From Pleodorina starrii (lineage: Eukaryota > Chlorophyta > Chlorophyceae > Chlamydomonadales > Volvocaceae), in assembly GCA_030267565.1 (NCBI GenBank), contig BRXU01000021.1, positions 2,499,424-2,563,423 on the forward strand: DNA of 64,000 nt, in the 5' to 3' direction. A model generated the notes under the pieces. The model worked only from the letters and a program-made list of their open reading frames with translations, made no database searches and had not been told where the DNA came from. The translations under genes and the position numbers were made by a program. Below are positions 58,490 to 64,000 of this stretch, piece by piece (position 1 is the stretch's first letter; every line of letters starts with the position of its first letter).

Positions 58490-61400
58490 TCAGAACTTGG
58501 TCAGCATGAAGACGTCATCCTCCTCTCCCGGCATGCACAACTCCACATAGTTGACCTTGCCTGCGAGAGGGGGAGGGGGTAGTAAGAGAGGCCGGCGAGC
58601 AAGGAACGAGGGGAGGTGAGGTGAGCATTCCCTGGCCCTACGCATGGCGGCACGCACGCTTCCTTCCTTCGATCCCCCAATTAACCCCACGACACACCCC
58701 CCGCACTCGCACCGTACCGCCCCCGCCCCCTTCCCTCCCACCAGCCCTCATCCCCAGCGTCGCCTCCATTCCACCGCTGCGGTCTCACCTTCCTTCCCCC
58801 ACCCACCCCCCAACTCCCTCCCTCTCTCCCCCCCTCCCTCCCCGCCGCCGTTTTATTTACTCCCCGCCCTCCCCCCTCACCCAGCGCCCTCATGTCCAGC
58901 TGCATGAGTGGGTTGCCCGGCTCCAGCCTGCGGGCCGCCAGCAGGTCCGCCGCCGCCTCCTCGTAGCGCCGCAGCGCCTTGAGAGCCAGACCGCGACGCA
59001 GCAGGGCGCGGGCGTTGGCGGGCTGCAGCGCCAGAACCGAATTGAAGTGGAGCAGCGCGGTGGCGGGGTCGCCGCTCACCTGGGCGGGAAGGAGGGAAGG
59101 GAGGAAGGATGGTTATCCACGTATAGGCAGGGGCCAGGGCGGGGACCGGGGAGGAGTAACTGAAAGGAGCCTGTAACTGCCATTGGGGTGGAGGGGGAGG
59201 GGGAGAGCCAGCGGGGGAGGCGGCGAGCGGGAGGGCGGAGAGCGGAGATGGATCGCCGCACCGATCACCACCACCACCACCACCACCACCACCACCGCCA
59301 CCACCGCCACCGACTGCACTTCAGACGGACAGCCCCTCCCCCCCCCGCCCCCTAGTGTATCGCCCCGGCTCGCCTCCGATGCTCCGCCGCGGTTCTTTCT
59401 CCTCACCCTCCTCACCCTTCTCATCCTCATCCGCGCCGGCCCTGCTGCCGCCTGGGCAGCCGCCTGAGCTCCCCTCCCCCTCCCCCTCCCCCAGGTCCCG
59501 AACCCCGAACCCCGACCCAGCCCAACACCCCCCCCGCCTCTTCTCCACCTCTCCCATCATTTGCAGTCACACCCACCCCGCTCCCGACCCCGACCCCGCT
59601 CCCGACCCCGCTCCCACTGCGCGGCCCGGCCCGGCAAGGTGCTCCCCCGTCTCCTTCTCCGATGCGATATTTTCTCCCCCACCTGACACGCCTTGGCCAG
59701 TTCGTGAAGGAAGGCGGGGTGGCGGGGCATCAGTCGGCAGGCAGTCTGGAAGGCAGCCACCGCCTTCCCCGGCCGGCCGCAGCGGGCGTGTGCGCAGCCC
59801 AGCTGGTACCTGAGGGGGGGGGGACCCACTCGGGCCGGGACGGGGCGGAAGGACGGGGAAGGACAGGACAGGACAGCGCATGTCCGGGAAAGAGAGGTCG
59901 GGTCAGGAAAAGGCAGGACAGCGCAACGCGTGCGGGCGGGCGGGCGGGCGGGAAGGGGAGGGGGAGGGGCGGGGCGGGGTAAAAAGGACCGGGGCAGGGC
60001 GGGGCGGGGTAACAAGGGAGAGGCCGCAGCGGAGGGACGTGTGCGACCCAGGAAACGGAGCGGGAGGGCGGGGGGGTTCAGGGAGTGATATGCTCCTATA
60101 TAAAATAATGAGTCACTGCGGACGTTGATGATCAAGCTGCGACAGCCGCTGAACCTCCGGAACTGGTAATGTTATCCCACCCATTCCCAGACGTTACCGA
60201 CATTGCTGCTTGACCCGCGGTTGAGCCGTCCCAGCATCTTGTCGGTGTCGGAAGTGTTGCAAACCGCCTCGGACGAAGCCGCACCGCATTTTGTGCGGTG
60301 CGATGTTGTAGACATGTGTACCAATCGTAAAATTAGCGACGTAGATGTGTCCAAAGGCTGACTGAAAAGCTGGCATGCGTGTGCTTGCTCTAAAACTCCC
60401 GAAAATCCCACCCTCTAAGCTGTCAGAACTGGCAACAGCAACATCTATCGGAACTGAGGATGCTTACCTGAGCGGCAGACCAGCGCGGAAGCGTTGCGAT
60501 TCGTCGATGCGTAAGGGGCAAGGGCAACGTGGCGGCTTCGTGAGCAATGTTGAAGCCTTTACTGAGGGGGCATGGTATGATATGCGGTGCGATCCTAAAC
60601 AAAGTGCCTACGGGTAAGACTAAAAGAAAGAAAGATGCATAAAGTAAGCTGAGTATTTGAGCACCCAGCTGTAACGAGCCGTACCGAAGTACGGCGCCTT
60701 ACAGTTGGGCGACGTGCATACGCACAGAACACGGTGCGGCACGGGGCCTGAGGAGGTTCCCGCCATACCGCGCACCGGAGGGCGGGGGGGGTGGAGGGCG
60801 GGAAAGGGGTCTTCTCCGCTGAGACAGCTGTCTCGACATCCGGAGAAGCGGAGGAGCGCGGGGAAGGGGGTGCGGCGGCGCCAGGTTACCTCAACAAAGG
60901 GGGAAAGGAAGTTAGGGCACATGCGTTCCCTCCCAAAGGCCGTACTGTCCTTCATGCGCGTTTACAAACACACCCACCCACCCACCCACTCCGGCTCACG
61001 TGGGGGCCCACCACTGCATCCGCGGCTCTCCCCTCTCCCCTCTTCCTTGCGCCGTACAAACCCTAAACCAACCCGGTCCAGGGCTCACCAGAGCGAGGGA
61101 CTGAGGTCGGGCGTTCCGGAACCAGACGACATGAACTTCCGGGACTCCCACAACGGCCCCTCGCCGCGCAGACAGCCCTGGGGGGATGTGTGTGTGCGTG
61201 TGTTTGCGTGTGTGTGTTTGTGTAAAGAGAGAGGGGGGAAGGGGGGGAGAACAGGGGGGAGGCGGGAGGAGGGATTAGAGGAGCGGGAGATCGGGGGGAC
61301 GGACGCTGACGGTGGCGGTGGCGTCGGCGGCGGAATCTGACCGGGGGCGTAAGGACGGCTGTGAGAGCTCCCCGCGGATGGGGAGGGGGAGGAGGGGGAG

Positions 61401-63028
61401 GAGAAGAGGGGCGCCCTTGATGATAAATGGTGAACGTCCAAACATGCGAAGAGGCCCACCGGGAAGAGGCAACGACTACACACACACACACAGACACACA
61501 CACACACACAGACACACACGCTCCGGAACAGGCCCCCACCGCCCCCCCAACCCCCCCACCCCCTACCCCCCCACCCACATACACGCACCCCGCACAGCTT
61601 AGCCGCCCTGTCCAGATCCTCCGCCGCCGCCTCCACATCCCCCGCCTCGAACGCCATCTGTGCCCCTCCCCGACTGAACAGCAACAGCGGCGCATCCGGC
61701 ATCAGCTCTAGCGCCGAGCTCAGGTCATCAATGGCCTGGCGGGGGGGGGGGGGAAGAGGGGTGAAAGGAGCAACACTTCCGGTGGGTGGTGGTGGCCGGT
61801 GGGTGCCGGTGGGTTTCCATCTCCATGGCCATCGCTTACACCCTTCCCTTCCCTTCGCTCTCGCCCGCTCCGTTTCTTTTGCCGGGGGGCGCTGTCCTCC
61901 CCCCCCCGGGGTGCTCATGTCGGGCTGCTGCTGTGCTGTCGCGCGTACCCCACCGGTCCGCTTGGGTGGGTGGGTGGGTGGCTCCCAACGGCGGCGACTG
62001 CTCGGTCGAAGCTCTTTATCTTCCGGCATTGATAAGATAAGTAGATAACGGGCATGCCTGGCAAGTACTACGGTACTGGGTTATCGCTTATCGGCCGCCT
62101 ACGTCCCTCCGCTGCGGTAACCGTTCCTCTTACGCCCAAGCACCCCCCAAGCCCCAAGCACCCCCGTCAAACCCCCAAACTCCGCCCCCCAGCCCCCCCC
62201 ACACCCCTCCCACACACACACCCCTAAACCCACCTCGGGCCAGTTGCCCATATCCAGGTGACACTGCGCCCGGTCGTAGTAGAAGCGCGGGTCCCCTGGC
62301 GCCCTCCGCACCGCCCGGGTGAGGTGGCGCAGGGCGGCGGGGAACTGACGCTCCTTTCGAGCCAAGCAGCCGCGGAGGTTGTAGACGGAGGCGGGGTCCT
62401 TTTGGGGAGAGGGAAGGGGGGAGGGGGGGGGTAAAAGAGTGGGGGTGTGCGGGGAAGGGGGGCTCAGGCGGGGGCGGAATTGGGTTTCTTTGCTCGGGGG
62501 GAAGGGGGCCACGGATCCCTTCCCACCCTTCCCTCCCTCCCTCCCTCCTCACTTAACTCAACTCCCTCCACTGCTCCCTCCCTCGCCCTCACCCCGTTCT
62601 CAGACCTCCCTTGGCCGCTGTACGACAAGCCCCCTCTGCCCGTCGCCCCACAAACACACACCCTCTCCCCAGTCCCCCCACACCCTCTCCCCACACACAC
62701 ACTCCCCGCCCCCCCCAGCCCCCACCTGCCCATTCAGTCGGGCCATCCTCCTAACACCCACTATACTTATTATTTTCTCCCCCTTCCATATCCCTTTCTC
62801 CTAACTATTTTCTAATGTTTTTTTATACTCCACTATTACTACCTTACATCGCTATCTATCCTTACCTTCATCTATATTCTTTCATTTCTTATTTTTTTTT
62901 TTTTTTTCTTGTTCTGTTAATTTGTATAATAATATATTCATATTTTTATTTTTTTATATATATATTGTTAATTTTATTTCACTTTTTTACCTTACTTATC
63001 TCTTTCCCCTCCTTTCTTTAACTATATT

Positions 63029-63059
<31 letters not shown>

Positions 63060-63482
63060 TTATATATACTTACTACTTACATACTTACCTATTACCTATT
63101 ACTACCCCTTACCCTTCCCTAAACCCCACACCCCCATATCCATCTCACATCCACTAATTTTCATCCCTTCTCTCCTCCAACATACCCCCCCCCCCCCCCC
63201 CCCCCCCCCCTTTTCTTCCTCGTGTGTTCCCCGTGAGTTGCTCCCAGACCCCGGATGTATATCGTAGGAAGATAGCGGGGGATTCTGCTTGGGGTTGTTG
63301 TGGTATTGTTCGGGTTGTAATGGTGAGATTTGAGAGAAGGATTTTATTTTTATGTGTGAATAGTAGGTTAATATTTACGCACCCCCCCCACCCCCCCCCC
63401 CCCACCCCCTCCTTCACCCCCCCACCACCACTAAAACGGGGAGGAGGGAAGGGGGGAGGGGGGTCAGGAAGTGATATGCTCC

Positions 63483-63542
<60 letters not shown>

Positions 63543-64000
63543 ACAATGAGTCACTGGGGGAGGGGGAGAGATGGATTGGAGGTAGGGGGGCCTGTGGTGA
63601 GGGGCGTGGAGGCGGAGGGGAGTGGATTGGCCCCCTACCGGGCCCCCCTCCTCCCTCCCCCGATAACGCCGTCTCCGTCCATTCGCTGCGGTATCTTTTC
63701 TCTTTGCCCACCCTTCCCACCCCTTCCCACACACACACAAGGCCTCTTTAGACAGTCGTTCTCTTCCTCCCCCCCTTCCCCTCTCGATTGTACCCACCAC
63801 CACCTCCCTCCACCCCCACCGCTGCGGTTAACCCCCCACCCTACCTTTGTCCAAATTACCAGAAACCACCCAGAAACCACCCTAAAACCCTTCAAACCCA
63901 CCCACCAGGTTATCCCAGGCAATTGCCTCCTCGTCCCTCCCGCTACGGGCGCACACCACCGCTTGGTAGTAGGGGTAGTGGGCGTGGTGCGGATGTTGGC
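58490..64000 (-). CDS. TPR-repeat protein, multi-exon, 5' end off the window
   Basis: Seven exons are seen, joined in phase: beyond 64000 to 63906, 62398-62234, 61735-61589, 61177-61089, 59809-59683, 59079-58881 and 58560-58490 (stop TGA). Tetratricopeptide repeats are clear: YPYYQAVVCARSGRDEEAIA, VYNLRGCLARKERQFPAALR with FYYDRAQCHLDMGNWPE, LLLFSRGGAQMAFEAGDVEA, YQLGCAHARCGRPGKAVAAF and ARALLRRGLALKALRRYEEA. They show the usual W/L-G-Y-A-P spacing of the 34-residue helix pair. One exon (61089-61177) is a non-repeat linker (GCLRGEGPLWESRKFMSSG) and the C-terminus ends in EDDVFMLTKF. TPR proteins are protein-binding scaffolds; the partner and compartment cannot be told. The introns are long (up to 1.5 kb) and repeat-rich, and the one at 62399-63905 has an AT-rich island. 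Confidence 0.85.
60074..60121 (-). repeat. Short intronic element, full copy (TPR gene intron)
   Basis: On the plus strand it reads TTCAGGGAGTGATATGCTCC, TATATAAAATA, then ATGAGTCACTG. The gene is on the minus strand, so the element is again in sense. Confidence 0.75.
62755..63125. other. AT-rich, strand-asymmetric island in a TPR-gene intron
   Basis: Nearly 370 bp of T, TA and CT-rich sequence with almost no G on the plus strand, in a window that is otherwise GC-rich. It grades from C/T-rich at the left to TA-rich at about 63020-63070. In the transcript it would be A-rich and G-poor in C. I see no terminal repeats or coding sequence. Confidence 0.7.
63185..63210. repeat. Homopolymer C run
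   Basis: Twenty-six C in a row in the same TPR-gene intron. The length is typical of a sequencing or assembly weak point. Confidence 0.85.
63462..63558 (-). repeat. Short intronic element, full copy with expanded TA core
   Basis: GTCAGGAAGTGATATGCTCC, then about 60 bp of TA-rich core, then AACAATGAGTCACTGGGG. It sits in the first visible intron of the TPR gene, in sense orientation. Confidence 0.8.

Noticed and set aside
62815..63021. Phe/Ile-rich hydrophobic small protein
   Set aside because: The composition follows from T-rich intron DNA; no start context or conservation.

Overview
This is a 64 kb nuclear genomic window from a green alga, most likely a chlamydomonad or volvocine alga (Chlorophyceae). 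The protein-coding genes are split by many GT-AG introns that are GC-rich and full of simple repeats. TGTAA-type poly(A) signals are present. One gene carries the VARL/SAND domain of the regA/RLS family, which is known from volvocine algae. A degenerate TTTTAGGG-like tract matches the Chlamydomonas telomere unit. There are no operons, no CRISPR array, and no rRNA or tRNA gene that I can recognise. Exon maps were made by hand from splice sites and phase continuity.

Layout, left to right. (1) <1-8234, minus: a multi-exon gene with the three signature blocks of a HET (heterokaryon incompatibility) domain; its 3' end lies outside the window. (2) 9328-15711, plus: an 11-exon ROK1/DDX52-type DEAD-box RNA helicase. 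(3) 17361-29354, plus: a 16-exon gene for a secreted protein of about 1926 residues, with a DNRLRE-like N-terminal domain, two right-handed beta-helix segments, an Ala-rich linker and a C-terminal domain that looks bacterial. (4) 32060-33694, minus: a secreted Kelch-repeat protein. (5) 36969-42236, plus: a regA/RLS-like transcription factor with a C-terminal SAND (VARL) domain. (6) 42.2-49.7 kb: a gene-poor stretch that may hold one unidentified minus-strand gene near 43.7-45.1 kb. (7) 49762-52523, minus: a 9-exon, probably plastid-targeted haem-oxygenase-like helical protein. (8) 55549-57431, plus: a bZIP factor with a transmembrane segment. (9) 58490->64000, minus: a TPR-repeat protein whose 5' end lies outside the window.

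The most striking feature is in the bZIP gene. The third exon holds two CTGCTG loops of the IRE1 type, placed so that cutting after the third base of each removes exactly 32 nt. The resulting frameshift deletes the membrane anchor and gives a shorter soluble factor. This is the architecture of the unfolded-protein-response bZIPs of algae and plants (CrbZIP1, AtbZIP60).

Other points of interest are the algal HET-domain gene, the mosaic secreted protein, and two complementary tetranucleotide arrays in different introns of that gene. Several short intronic repeat families recur across unrelated genes, and one of them keeps a constant orientation relative to transcription.
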